64,000 nucleotides of DNA from Alcanivorax sp. DG881 (GCF_000155615.1 NZ_DS989915.1:3031038-3095037); one strand, 5' to 3'; shown: positions 1-8,274, counted from the stretch's first letter. Numbers and translations are program-made. Notes: generated by a model from the letters alone, not told the origin.

Positions 1-1
1 G

Positions 2-130
2 GACTTCCGTGATGCCTACTTCAATGAGCAGGATGCGCCGATTCCGGCCACCAAAAAAGACATCGAGGACAAGCAGCCCAGGAAGGTTCCAGGGGTTGAT
101 CGTCAGGCGGAGGGGGATTCCGACCTGTAG
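2..130 (+). CDS. C-terminal end of an unidentified protein (5' part outside window)
   Basis: The frame starting at base 2 stays open from the window edge to a TAG at 128-130 and gives 42 residues starting DFRDAYFNEQDAPIPATKKD. The tail is hydrophilic and rich in Asp, Glu and Lys, which fits a disordered C-terminus. It is followed 22 bp later by an intrinsic terminator on the same strand, which supports this being the true end of a plus-strand gene. I do not recognise the family from so short a piece, so no function is proposed. Confidence 0.7.
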   Translation, partial: DFRDAYFNEQDAPIPATKKDIEDKQPRKVPGVDRQAEGDSDL

Positions 131-152
131 TAGGTCTTCCTTCGTTCGAGTT

Positions 153-181
153 AAAAAAACGCGCTTCGGCGCGTTTTTTTA
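153..181 (+). terminator. Rho-independent terminator
   Basis: A-tract, GC-rich arms ACGCGC and GCGCGT around a TTCGGC-type loop, then seven T residues. It closes the plus-strand gene that enters from the left edge. The A-tract on the other side makes it potentially bidirectional. Confidence 0.9.
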
Positions 182-276
182 TGTTCATCGCGGGTGAAAT
201 GAGCAAGCCGGTGACCGCCGGCTGACCGGGTTGTGATGGGGCCTTTCGTGCTTTGCTGAGGATTCAGAGCAGAGAG

Positions 277-307
277 GTGTTATTCGCTCCCCCGGAGGGA
301 ATAACAC
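277..307. other. Strong 14-bp hairpin downstream of the minus-strand lipoprotein gene
   Basis: GTGTTATTCGCTCC at 277-290 and GGAGGGAATAACAC at 294-307 are complementary at 13 of 14 positions around a 3-nt CCC loop. It lies 18 bp beyond the stop of the minus-strand gene ending at 326. There is no clear T-run on either side, so it may protect the mRNA 3' end or act as a weak terminator rather than as a canonical intrinsic terminator. Confidence 0.5.
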
Positions 308-325
308 TCAGAGGGCAGAGCCTTA

Positions 326-1345
326 TCAGGATTGCTGAAGGCTGCGCAGGTTGGTCAGTACACGCTGACTGCGTTCCAGTTTCTTGTTGAGTTCTTCGTT
401 GTCCGGGTACAGCGGTGCGACCTGTTTCCAGATTCGGTAAGCCTCGCGGTACTGGCCGCGGGCATAGAGGGCTTCCCCGGTGTTCATCTCTTCCGCGAAC
501 CGGCGGCGGCACCATTGCTCCAGCCGTTTGCGATGGCTGGCCAGGGCCGGGTTGCCCGGGTGTCGGTTCAGGAAGGCGCGGGCGGCGAGCAGCGATTGCA
601 GCTGGCCGTTGCGCTGGTAACGACTCATCCGTTGTTCCGCTTCGGTTTGCAGGGCCAGGTTGCGCTTGGCGCGAGCGCGCTGTTCTTCATTGTTCAGCAC
701 TTGCTGGGCCTGGGCCAGTACCGGGGACGGTTTGGTCTGGGGGGCCAGCTGATGGGCGGAGCGCAGCAGGTCGCGGGCCAGCATCCACTGTTCCCGTTCA
801 CCGAAATATTCGCCCAGCGTGGTCAGGTCCTGGATCAGCTGCTGGCGTTCCTCAGCCAGGGTCTGGCGCTCCTGCTTGGCGTCGGCCGCGTGGAAGTTGG
901 CCAGTTGCTGTTCCAGTCTGTCGTTGGCCAGCATGGCAGTAGCCTGGGCCTGGCGCCTCTCTGCCAGTAGCTGGTTCAGCTGGCGCTCTTCCAGAGTCGT
1001 CAGGGCGGCGCTCAATTCATCCATGGCCGCCGGGTTCAACACCTTGTCGCGGTTATCGTCCAGCAGCCTGAAGGCGTCCTCCCACTGCTGTTTCCTGCCC
1101 AGTTCCTGTGCCTGCTGAATGATGTGCTGGCGGTATGCCTTGCTGGCCTGGCGGATACCGGGGTATTGCTCCTGCAGGGCCGGGTATTCCGGGTGCCTGG
1201 GTTTGGTCTGTTCAATAATGGCCGCCGCCCGGGCGTAGTCGTGCTGTTCCAGCGCGGCGCTGATATCGCTTTCCGGGTGGGGGTTGCCGAAGGTCGTGCA
1301 GCCAGCCAGCACCGTGACCAGGGTCAGGCTACTCGCCTTGTACAC
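326..1345 (-). CDS. TPR-like outer membrane lipoprotein
   Basis: 339 residues. The N-terminus is a lipoprotein signal: a short hydrophobic stretch ending in the lipobox LAGC with the lipidated Cys at residue 16. The rest is almost entirely helical and rich in Ala, Gln, Leu and Arg. It reads like degenerate tetratricopeptide and coiled-coil segments, the clearest being the last one, around GEALYARGQYREAYRIW. The start is a GTG preceded by GGAG at a 7-nt spacing. The first codons overlap the last 17 nt of the adenylate cyclase gene, so the two are co-transcribed. A periplasmic scaffold or partner of the cyclase is a guess from context. The substrate or partner cannot be read from the sequence. 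Confidence 0.8.
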   Translation of the reverse strand: MYKASSLTLVTVLAGCTTFGNPHPESDISAALEQHDYARAAAIIEQTKPRHPEYPALQEQYPGIRQASKAYRQHIIQQAQELGRKQQWEDAFRLLDDNRDKVLNPAAMDELSAALTTLEERQLNQLLAERRQAQATAMLANDRLEQQLANFHAADAKQERQTLAEERQQLIQDLTTLGEYFGEREQWMLARDLLRSAHQLAPQTKPSPVLAQAQQVLNNEEQRARAKRNLALQTEAEQRMSRYQRNGQLQSLLAARAFLNRHPGNPALASHRKRLEQWCRRRFAEEMNTGEALYARGQYREAYRIWKQVAPLYPDNEELNKKLERSQRVLTNLRSLQQS

Positions 1346-2828
1346 GTTGATGCTCCGTATTCAGTTTTGCCAGAAACTGGGCAATACGTTGTTCCATCAG
1401 GGTTTCGGACAAGGCGTGAACGCCGTCGATGCGATAGGTGCCCACGGGGTTTTCTTTGCCGCGAATCCGCATGGCCCCGGATTCTGTGGCGCGAACCCGT
1501 GAGGCGATGTTGGGGTTGGACAGGAGGGGCGCGGCGGCAATGATCTCGTTGCCGCCTGCCATGTTCGACAGCCGTGAAGCCAAATTGACCGCGTCGCCGA
1601 CCACGGTGTATTGCATGCGGTCGCGTGAGCCCAGGTTGCCGGCCAGCATGTCGCCGGAATTGATGCCGATGCGGAACGCCACGGTGGTTTCTCCACGGGC
1701 GTTGCGGTATTCGTTGAGCCGTTCCACCAGCCGCTGGATCATCACCGCACAACACAATCCGTGAAACAGATGCTCGTCATCTTTCTCTGGCACGCCGAAG
1801 ACAATCATGGCGCAATCGCCCATGTATTTGTCGATGGTGCCTCGGTAAAAGCTGGTGGCGGTGGTGATAGCATCAAAGTAGACGTTGAGCATGTCGGCGA
1901 TGGCATCCGGCGCCAGGTTTTCGGACAGCCGGGTGAAGCCGACGATATCCGCGAAGACCACGGTGGCGGAAACGTCACGGCCTCCCAGCTGTACCTGATC
2001 CAGGTCGGCCATCATGTTGCGGGCCACGGAGGGGCTGACGAAGCGTTGCAGTACCCGTTCCACCTGGTCTTTCTCCAGCATGCCGTGGGCCATGGTGTTG
2101 TAGGCCTCGATCAGGCCGCCGATTTCATCGTTACGGCGGTCCTGAATGCGGTAGTTCAAGTCGCCTTTGCGCATGGCACTGGTGGCGGCCAGCAGATCAT
2201 GAATGGGCTGGGCGAGCCGGCGGCTGATCAGGAAGGCAACGATAATGGCAATCACGCTCATGATCAGAGTGGCAGTCACCATGGTGTCCTGCACGGCCTG
2301 GCGGGCCGCCATGATCGGGCGGTCAGACAGGGAGATGGCAGTGTGCCCGGCCACTGCATCGCTGATCTTGATGGGGGCGTAGTAGGTGGTGACCGGTTCG
2401 TCTTCCAGGCTCCAGCGCTTTACCTGCTCGTGCAGCGGGCTGGCGGCCAGCGGCAGAATACCGGCCTTGTCGATCAGGTTTCCGTCCCGGCCGAACAGGG
2501 CGGCGCCGCGAACACTGTCGCTGCGGCTCAGGTTGTTGAGCTGCACTTTGAGAAAGAAGGTGTCGTCAGCGAGCAGGGGTTCGCGGGCGGTGTTGGCCAG
2601 CTGCTGGGCGATGGCGGTGCCAAAGCTGTCGGCCTGGTCGCGCATGCGGCTGAGCTGATTATTGAGCAGCAGGGTACCGAGGATGGTCATGCCGCAGAGA
2701 ATCAGCAAAGAGATGGACAGCCCCAGTTTCCAGGCCACCGGGAAATACGCAGGCACATAGGGGGCCAGCCACTCGCCGAGGCGGGTGCGTGGGGGGCTGG
2801 ATTGTTCAGGTCCCTTTGGCGTGTTCAC
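1329..2828 (-). CDS. Membrane-bound class III adenylate/guanylate cyclase with HAMP domain
   Basis: 499 residues. Membrane helix at about 31-55, a periplasmic sensor region of ~125 residues, a second helix at about 183-201, HAMP domain at 202-255, and a class III nucleotidyl cyclase domain from about 285 to 455. Catalytic features are visible: metal-binding Asp294 in FADIVGFTR and Asp338 in DKYMGD, a purine-selecting Lys334, and the transition-state Asn415 and Arg419 in VVGDAVNLASRL. A Lys at the selectivity position favours ATP, so cAMP is the likely product. The start is a GTG with AGGGA 6 nt upstream; the nearby ATG is out of frame. It is first in a two-gene unit with the lipoprotein gene. 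The window also carries a CRP/Vfr-type site, at 38255. Confidence 0.92.
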   Translation of the reverse strand: MNTPKGPEQSSPPRTRLGEWLAPYVPAYFPVAWKLGLSISLLILCGMTILGTLLLNNQLSRMRDQADSFGTAIAQQLANTAREPLLADDTFFLKVQLNNLSRSDSVRGAALFGRDGNLIDKAGILPLAASPLHEQVKRWSLEDEPVTTYYAPIKISDAVAGHTAISLSDRPIMAARQAVQDTMVTATLIMSVIAIIVAFLISRRLAQPIHDLLAATSAMRKGDLNYRIQDRRNDEIGGLIEAYNTMAHGMLEKDQVERVLQRFVSPSVARNMMADLDQVQLGGRDVSATVVFADIVGFTRLSENLAPDAIADMLNVYFDAITTATSFYRGTIDKYMGDCAMIVFGVPEKDDEHLFHGLCCAVMIQRLVERLNEYRNARGETTVAFRIGINSGDMLAGNLGSRDRMQYTVVGDAVNLASRLSNMAGGNEIIAAAPLLSNPNIASRVRATESGAMRIRGKENPVGTYRIDGVHALSETLMEQRIAQFLAKLNTEHQRVQGE

Positions 2829-3044
2829 GTTTCATCCCTGGTGTTGCTGTGGGGGTGGATCCCCGTGTTTCTGTCAGCAAGCAGGTTCGCGCAGGCCGGA
2901 ATCCGTGGGCTCCGGTCTGTGCTTGTCAGCGGCAGTTCTTGCTGTCAAATTCGAGCCTATGTTATGCCAACAATAGCATTTTCGTCGTGCCGGGTAAGTA
3001 GCCGTCTGACTGTTTGTTGCCCGGCCCTGAATTAGGATATGAGT

Positions 3045-4013
3045 ATGGCGTTTACGCGAGAGCGGCAGGTCCCCGCGAATGGGCTGGATTTCTTTGTGGC
3101 GGAGGCCGGTGAAGCTGGCGCCCCGCTGGTACTGTGCCTGCATGGGTTCCCCGAATGCTGGGCGTCCTGGCGGTACCAATTACCGGTGTTGGCCCAGTCC
3201 GGTTATTACGCGGTGGCTCCGGATCTGCGGGGGTATGGCTTTACCGGTGGCCCCAAAGAGGTGGATGCCTACCGGCAGAGTTTGCTGGTCGAGGATGTGA
3301 TGGCGCTGATTCAGGCGCTGGGGTATGAAAGCGCTATCTTGATGGGGCATGACTGGGGATGCGGTCTGGCCTGGCAGGTCGCACGGCAATATCCGCAAGC
3401 TATCAAAGCCGTGATTGGTATGTCGGTGCCCTATGGTGGGCCGGCTCCGGAGCCGCCCACCGCCGCCATGCGCAAACTGTTTGAAGACCGTTTTTTCTAC
3501 ATGCTCTACTTCCAGCAGCCGGCCTTGCCGGAGCAGGAGCTGGAAGCTGATGTGGCGCATAGCTTGCGATGCATCTTCCATGGCTTGTCGGCGGATGGCA
3601 TTGCAGATTTCAATGTGAAGCCGGATGACACCGGTTTCCTTCAATCCATGCCGGTGCCGGAGACCCAGCCGCGCTGGATGCGCGAGGAGGATCTGGCTTA
3701 TTACGTGGAACGTTTTGAGCACAGTGGCTTTACCGGGCCAATCAACTGGTACCGTGCCATGGATGCGTCCTGGCAAGAAAGCCGTGACGACAGCAACTGG
3801 CAGATCACCATGCCGACCTTGTTTATCGGTGGTTTGCAGGACCCGGTCATCATGTTTGGCCAGAAAGCGCTGCAGCGCATGCCGGATTATATTCCGGACC
3901 TGCGTACCGTGATGCTGGATCAGTGCGGTCACTGGATCCAGATGGAGCAGGCGGCCGAAGTGAACCGGGAAATCCTGGCGTTCCTGGAGGAGATTCAGGT
4001 CGATGGGGAATAG
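3045..4013 (+). CDS. Alpha/beta hydrolase, epoxide hydrolase family
   Basis: 322 residues. The fold and catalytic set match soluble epoxide hydrolases: oxyanion motif HGFPE near residue 37, nucleophile Asp in GHDWG (about 104), a cap domain with Tyr residues, the acid in GLQDPV (about 267), and the His in QCGHW (about 295). Asp instead of Ser as nucleophile favours epoxide (or haloalkane) substrates over ester hydrolysis. I chose ATG 3045 over 3039 because TAGGA sits 7 nt before it; for 3039 the spacing would be 1 nt. It overlaps the next gene by 11 nt. A role in handling epoxides from alkane or alkene oxidation is inferred from lifestyle only. Confidence 0.88.
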   Translation: MAFTRERQVPANGLDFFVAEAGEAGAPLVLCLHGFPECWASWRYQLPVLAQSGYYAVAPDLRGYGFTGGPKEVDAYRQSLLVEDVMALIQALGYESAILMGHDWGCGLAWQVARQYPQAIKAVIGMSVPYGGPAPEPPTAAMRKLFEDRFFYMLYFQQPALPEQELEADVAHSLRCIFHGLSADGIADFNVKPDDTGFLQSMPVPETQPRWMREEDLAYYVERFEHSGFTGPINWYRAMDASWQESRDDSNWQITMPTLFIGGLQDPVIMFGQKALQRMPDYIPDLRTVMLDQCGHWIQMEQAAEVNREILAFLEEIQVDGE

Positions 4014-4494
4014 CGTCAGCAATTTTGACAAGGTGGGAGCGTTCCATCGGGCCTTTTCCTTGCCAGTGGAACCGACACCGATGGTGCCAGACGATGCCAC
4101 CGTGCGTCTGCGGCTGGCCCTGTTACTGGAGGAGTTTCACGAGCTGGCCGAAGCGACCTGCCAGGAGGCCAACGATAGTCAGCAGGCGTTTCTCGCCACG
4201 CTGGCCCAGGCCCGCGAGCAGCTGGAAACGCTGGGTGGTTTTCGGGTGGATCTGGTGGAGGTGGCGGATGCGCTCACCGATATCAACTATGTCACCTACG
4301 GCGCCGGGCACACCTTTGGTATCGACCTGAATGCCTGCTGCGAAGAAGTGCATCGCAGCAACATGAGCAAGCTGGGCGCCGATGGCAAGCCGGTGAAGGA
4401 CGCGCGGGGCAAGGTGCTAAAGGGCCCGGATTATTCGCCGCCATCCCTGGAGAGGGTGCTGGCGGCGCAGGGAGGTAGCATCAGCGGCGAATAA
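4003..4494 (+). CDS. MazG-like / phosphoribosyl-ATP pyrophosphohydrolase-like protein
   Basis: 163 residues, mostly helical. The sequence has the acidic helix signature of the all-alpha NTP pyrophosphatase superfamily: LLEEFHEL near residue 45 and a second helix VDLVEVADALTDINYV near 86-101, which would bind Mg2+ through Glu and Asp side chains. The C-terminal part with MSKLGADGKPV and GPDY is typical of the Cof-like/MazG-like HAD-associated subgroup. It probably hydrolyses a nucleoside triphosphate or related pyrophosphate; the substrate is not known. It overlaps the epoxide hydrolase gene by 11 nt. Its TAA stop is the first part of a heptad repeat element. Confidence 0.75.
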   Translation: MGNSVSNFDKVGAFHRAFSLPVEPTPMVPDDATVRLRLALLLEEFHELAEATCQEANDSQQAFLATLAQAREQLETLGGFRVDLVEVADALTDINYVTYGAGHTFGIDLNACCEEVHRSNMSKLGADGKPVKDARGKVLKGPDYSPPSLERVLAAQGGSISGE

Positions 4495-4588
4495 CGAGTT
4501 GCGAGAAGCGAGTTTCCAGAGGCAAAACCCTTTCGGGGTTTGGGCTGTTAATGTTTTCGCTACTCGCAACTCGCCCCTCGAAACTCGT
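4494..4588. repeat. Heptad inverted-repeat element, family A, copy 1
   Basis: Left array of five 7-bp units from 4494 (for example ACGAGTT, GCGAGAA) and right array from 4554 to 4588 (for example AACTCGC, AACTCGT). The right array is an imperfect reverse complement of the left. Between them is a small hairpin of terminator type, AAACCC then TTTCG then GGGTTT. The element fills the gap between two convergent genes; the left one ends in TAA at its first base, and the right one's stop codon lies 3 bp beyond it. Confidence 0.75.
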
Positions 4589-4590
4589 CC

Positions 4591-5568
4591 CTATACCTGC
4601 AGCTCCACCTCCGCCGGCAACTGGTCAGTGAGAATTTCGAACGCGCCGCCGTGGGCGCTGTGCAATACCCGCTCCGGTTTGCCCCGTCGCGACAGGGTGG
4701 TGGTGACCTGGGCCAGTTTGCTGTTCAGGCAGATCTTGTTGCCGCCGGGCGGATTGTAGTAGGTGAGAGCGGCCACCCGGTCTGCCACGGTGGCCATGCT
4801 GATGCTCAACCGGGCATCGCCGTTACCGGTTTGCAGGGTCCACTGGAAGGGGCGGTAGCCGGCGTTGGCCCGCAGCGCCCGGGGCAGACTGTTGAACAGC
4901 AGGGTTTCCCCGTCCAGCCGCAGGGCGGCAATGGACAATGGCGGGCTGTACAGGGGGCCCACTTTCACCTGGGCGGTGGCGCATTCCAGAAAGGCGTCCG
5001 GCGCATTGTCGAAGCCCACCACCTGGCCCCAGGCATAACGGTCGGTATGCTGGCTCCCCCAGTTATGGTTCTCGCTGCCGGGCCACCGGTCCAGCACCAG
5101 GGGCTCGCCGTTCAGGGTCAGGGTGCCACTGAGACGAATATGGGGGCGGCTGACCAGGGATTTGGCCTTGGGCAGGGAGCGTTGGTAAAAGTTCTCCGGT
5201 AGAAACAGCAATGGCGCCTCGCCGTCATCGTAGTGCAGATCCCAGCTCAGTTGGTCGTTGCCCCGGGTCAGCTGGCCCTGCAGGGCGCCGGGTTGCAGGT
5301 GGTTGCCACCGGCACTCACCTGCATCTGTGTGGTGCTGAAGTGGCACTGCTCCAGAGGAAACTCTTCCTTGAATGCATGGGTCTGCTGCCGGGCGCCGTC
5401 ACTCCATACCGCCCACACTTCACCCAGGGCCGGGCGCTGATCACGGGCGCGGAACAGGGTGTAGCGAATCCAGATTGCCTGGGGTTTGTGCGGGTGATTG
5501 GCACGCACAAACCAGGACTCGTAGTGACCGCCTTTGGCCGGTGCCTGCAGGCCGTAGTAAGGAATCAT
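4591..5568 (-). CDS. CrtC / tocopherol-cyclase-like lipocalin-fold protein
   Basis: 325 residues, rich in beta-strand pattern, Trp, Tyr and Gly. The motif SENHNWG near the middle, with surrounding GTLTLNGEPLVLDRWPG, resembles the hydroxyneurosporene synthase (CrtC)/tocopherol cyclase-like superfamily, which binds hydrophobic polyprenoid or lipid substrates. The start is ATG 5568, with AGGGAG 6 nt upstream. An in-frame ATG at 5592 overlaps the previous gene's TGA but has no ribosome binding site. It is last of three genes with a GMC oxidoreductase, which suggests lipid or terpenoid modification. The family call is from motif memory; the substrate is unknown. Confidence 0.6.
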   Translation of the reverse strand: MIPYYGLQAPAKGGHYESWFVRANHPHKPQAIWIRYTLFRARDQRPALGEVWAVWSDGARQQTHAFKEEFPLEQCHFSTTQMQVSAGGNHLQPGALQGQLTRGNDQLSWDLHYDDGEAPLLFLPENFYQRSLPKAKSLVSRPHIRLSGTLTLNGEPLVLDRWPGSENHNWGSQHTDRYAWGQVVGFDNAPDAFLECATAQVKVGPLYSPPLSIAALRLDGETLLFNSLPRALRANAGYRPFQWTLQTGNGDARLSISMATVADRVAALTYYNPPGGNKICLNSKLAQVTTTLSRRGKPERVLHSAHGGAFEILTDQLPAEVELQV

Positions 5569-5588
5569 GAAGGGCTCCCTGGTCTGGA

Positions 5589-6052
5589 TCATCCGCGGGA
5601 CGAACCGACGCCATGATCTTGCTGGTAAGCCTGTTGTTCGTCCACCAGGCGCAGGGCGGTGAAGGGAAAGGCCAGCATGCTTTCCCGGTAGGCCACTTCC
5701 GCCTGGCCGATGGCTGCCGGGTTCGGTAGACCGTCATCGGGCAGGTAATCAGCGAGGCCAGCAGGCCGTTACGCCCGTATTGTTTCTTGCCCTCCACGCG
5801 TAGCTGGCCCAGCTCCGGGTGGCTGAAGGTCAGCCAGTAATGGGGACCGTTCAGGTGGATGGTCAGTTCTCCTTCGCAGGGAAAGTCTTGTCCGTCCAGA
5901 TTGACGGTGCCGCGAAAGTAACGGGGGGCACTGATGCTGAAGATGCGAGTGGTAAAGGCGCGGATCTGGAAGGCAAAGGGTTGCTGGCGGCCCTGACTGT
6001 CCAGTTGCAGCCAGCCGCTCATGCGTTCCTTGAGTAACAGGCCCAGGGTCAT
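5589..6052 (-). pseudogene. Unidentified beta-rich protein, disrupted by a one-base frameshift
   Basis: Translation starts at ATG 6052, with AAGGAG 7 nt upstream, and overlaps the GMC gene stop as ATGA. The first ~97 residues (starting MTLGLLLKERMSGW, strand-rich, containing CEGELTIHLNGPHYW) read in one frame up to about GKKQYGRNGL. From about 5757 good protein continues in the next frame back by one (ADYLPDDGLPNPAAIGQAEV and on to SSRG) and stops at 5589-5591, 20 bp before the next gene. The original frame beyond this point gives Trp- and Arg-rich nonsense. The two halves together would give ~154 residues. No slippery heptamer is visible, so a one-base loss or a sequencing error is more likely than programmed shifting. 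Function unknown; expected to act with its operon neighbours. Confidence 0.75.
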
Positions 6053-8007
6053 GCGCATTCTCCTTGTGGTCGTGTGTGGGTGGAATCCATATCGTCGAGC
6101 AGTTCCCGGGCCAGGGTGTCGGCGGCCCGGCTGGCCATGGCCATGATGGTGACCTGGGGATTGGCGCCCAGGCTGGTGGGCACGCTGGCGCCATCCATGA
6201 CATACAGCCCCGGATGACCGAATACCCGATGATGGCTGTCGCAGACGCCCTCATGAGGGGAGGCGGCAATACGGGCGGTGCCCAGCGGATGATAGGCGCT
6301 GATCAGGAAGTCCGTGGGTTTCAGTGGCGAGCGCAGAAAGCGTTCCAGTTCGGTGCGGTTGTGGATTCGCGCAATGCGGTTGAGGCCGGGGATCAGCACT
6401 TGTTTGGCGCCGGCATCCAGATACCAGCAGGCCAGGGTGTGAATGCCGCGTTTGAACAACGCAAAGTCCTGCCGGTTCAGGTGGTAGCGGATCAGCGGTA
6501 ACCCCCGATGTGGCCCCCGGCGTACCCGCCCTTCGCTGGTATCGCGGATCATGAAGCCGAAGTAGGCGGTGTGCGGATAGTCTTCGGTGAAACGCACCCA
6601 GTCCCGCCCGACCAGGGGATTGAGCAGGCTGTGCCCGGCCAGCGGAATGGTGCCGCCCTCGAACATCAGGCCCTGTTCTTCCCAGTCCGATACCCCGTAG
6701 CCCTGGGGAATGCTGCGACCGTTGCCCAGGTCCTGTTGCGCAAAGAGAGCATTGACTACCCCTGCCGGGTGCAGGGTCAGATGGCGACCCAGATGACGAT
6801 TGCGCACGCCTTGTTGCTGCAGGAACAGGGGCGTGAACAAGCTGCCCATGGCAACAATGGTGCGCTGGCTGGTGAGTCGCAGGGTTACCGGGCGCCCGGC
6901 GGCATTGGTGCCGCGGGCGGTGACGCCGGTAATGCGGTTGCCGTGGCGGTGCAGTCGTTCGGCGCGGAAACCGCTGAACAGAAAGGCGCCCCGTTCCAGG
7001 GCCCGAGGGATGTAGCTGACGTTGGTGGATTGCTTGGCGTCCGTGGGGCAGCCGAACTGGCAGAGCCCCTGGCCGTCACAGCCCGTTGCATTGCGCATCA
7101 GTGGCTGGCGTTGCAAAAAACCGTTGGCAGCAGCGCCCTGGTCGATGATGTGGCCAATGGGGCCGACGGTCTCCGGCGTCGCTTGCTGTACACAGAGCAT
7201 GCGTTCCACGCCCTCGAACCAGGGGGCCAGATTCTGTTCGGTGAAATCATGCAGCCCCTGCTCCCGCCAGCGTGCCAGTACCGACGGCGGCGTGCGCATG
7301 CAGGTGCCGGAATTGATGGTGGTGGTGCCGCCCACATTGCAGCCCACCGGCACCGGAATGATGGCGTTGCCGGTGGCCACGGTCGCCCCCCAGCTGCGGT
7401 AGAGCTTGGGGATCACCTCGGTGAGTTTGCCGTTGAAGTGGCTGCGGTCGTAGTACTGGCCTTCCTCGATGATCACCACGGCCAGGCCACGGCAGGCCAG
7501 TTCGTAGGCCGCTGCGGCACCGCCGGCACCGCTGCCCAGGATCACTACATCCGCTTCCAGTGTCAGGTCTTCTTCACAGTCCCGGGCGGCGGTGATCTGC
7601 TGTTGCCAGCGGAAGGTTTCGATCTGGGCGGGCAGCTGCACCGGTTCCCGGCAACCGGTGGCCTGCTCTACCTGATCATCCAGCACATAGGCGGCCTTGA
7701 AGGGCAGGGCCAGCAGGCGCAGCAGTTTGCCGGACACCGTCGTGGTGGCCAGTTTGTCGAGAAAGCGGGCCTGGCGGGCCGGGCTGGCTCGATGGAAGGC
7801 GTAGCCCCGCACCAATCGGTGGCGGTTGTCCAGCCACAGCAAGCCGGTTTTCAGGCTGCGTTGCAGGGCCGGGTGGCCGGTCAGTTGCGCATCCATCTTG
7901 CCGAGCAGGGCGTCGGTATCTGCCGCCGGTAACGTCTTCCCGGCCGGGAACAGGGCGCGGCACAGGGCGATGGCGGTGGGGTGTTGGCGTAGTGTGAGTT
8001 GTCCCAT
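6049..8007 (-). CDS. GMC-family FAD-dependent alcohol oxidoreductase
   Basis: About 652 residues. The FAD-binding motif ILGSGAGGAAAAYE lies at about 155-169, followed by the GMC insert with a Cys-rich stretch (GCDGQGLCQFGCPTDAK). Near the C-terminus are YHPLGTARI, carrying the catalytic His, and the GMC signature VMDGASVPTSLGANPQ. The Cys-rich insert is typical of long-chain alcohol oxidase and cholesterol-oxidase-like GMC proteins. I chose ATG 8007 because the upstream extension begins with TTG and is not protein-like, but neither start has a good ribosome binding site. It heads a three-gene operon and overlaps the next gene by 4 nt. A fatty alcohol or terpenoid alcohol substrate is inferred. 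Confidence 0.85.
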   Translation of the reverse strand: MGQLTLRQHPTAIALCRALFPAGKTLPAADTDALLGKMDAQLTGHPALQRSLKTGLLWLDNRHRLVRGYAFHRASPARQARFLDKLATTTVSGKLLRLLALPFKAAYVLDDQVEQATGCREPVQLPAQIETFRWQQQITAARDCEEDLTLEADVVILGSGAGGAAAAYELACRGLAVVIIEEGQYYDRSHFNGKLTEVIPKLYRSWGATVATGNAIIPVPVGCNVGGTTTINSGTCMRTPPSVLARWREQGLHDFTEQNLAPWFEGVERMLCVQQATPETVGPIGHIIDQGAAANGFLQRQPLMRNATGCDGQGLCQFGCPTDAKQSTNVSYIPRALERGAFLFSGFRAERLHRHGNRITGVTARGTNAAGRPVTLRLTSQRTIVAMGSLFTPLFLQQQGVRNRHLGRHLTLHPAGVVNALFAQQDLGNGRSIPQGYGVSDWEEQGLMFEGGTIPLAGHSLLNPLVGRDWVRFTEDYPHTAYFGFMIRDTSEGRVRRGPHRGLPLIRYHLNRQDFALFKRGIHTLACWYLDAGAKQVLIPGLNRIARIHNRTELERFLRSPLKPTDFLISAYHPLGTARIAASPHEGVCDSHHRVFGHPGLYVMDGASVPTSLGANPQVTIMAMASRAADTLARELLDDMDSTHTRPQGECA

Positions 8008-8180
8008 GGCTTCAGTGTAGTCAGCACGGAAATGCGTGCTTGTCTTCGCTGACAGGGATTGATTGTGGCTACGGACAAAAACCTTGATGTCGATCAAGGC
8101 GGGAGAGGCGGTGAGGAGAGAGGATAGCCGTGGGATTTGATCCCGCTGCGTATGCTTCCGGTTGTCTCCGGAAACAATTA

Positions 8181-8208
8181 GGCCCCGGAAACGGGGCCTT
8201 TTTTTTGT
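8181..8208 (+). terminator. Intrinsic terminator in plus orientation with no plus-strand gene before it
   Basis: GGCCCCG, loop GAAA, CGGGGCC, then eight T. On the minus strand the hairpin is not followed by a T-run, so it is oriented to stop plus-strand transcription. The nearest upstream genes are all on the minus strand, so it may end a short plus-strand RNA or antisense transcript, or act weakly for the fatty acyl-CoA reductase gene. Confidence 0.75.
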
Positions 8209-8274
8209 TTGCGTCTGCCGGCTTCACACGACATGCCCTTGATGCATGGTGCGTGTCGCGTGAAGCGTCTCCCT

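Noticed and set aside
1761..3035. 424-codon open frame on the plus strand
   Set aside because: It is antisense to the adenylate cyclase gene, has a His/Gly/Val-rich composition typical of a shadow of GC-rich coding DNA, and has no family motif.
5750..5775. Programmed -1 frameshift in the gene at 5589-6052
   Set aside because: No slippery heptamer or clear downstream pseudoknot, and the zero-frame product would gain a long nonsense tail. Mutation or sequencing error is simpler.
6508..7932. 474-codon open frame on the plus strand
   Set aside because: Shadow of the GMC oxidoreductase gene; the minus-strand frame has clear FAD and GMC motifs.
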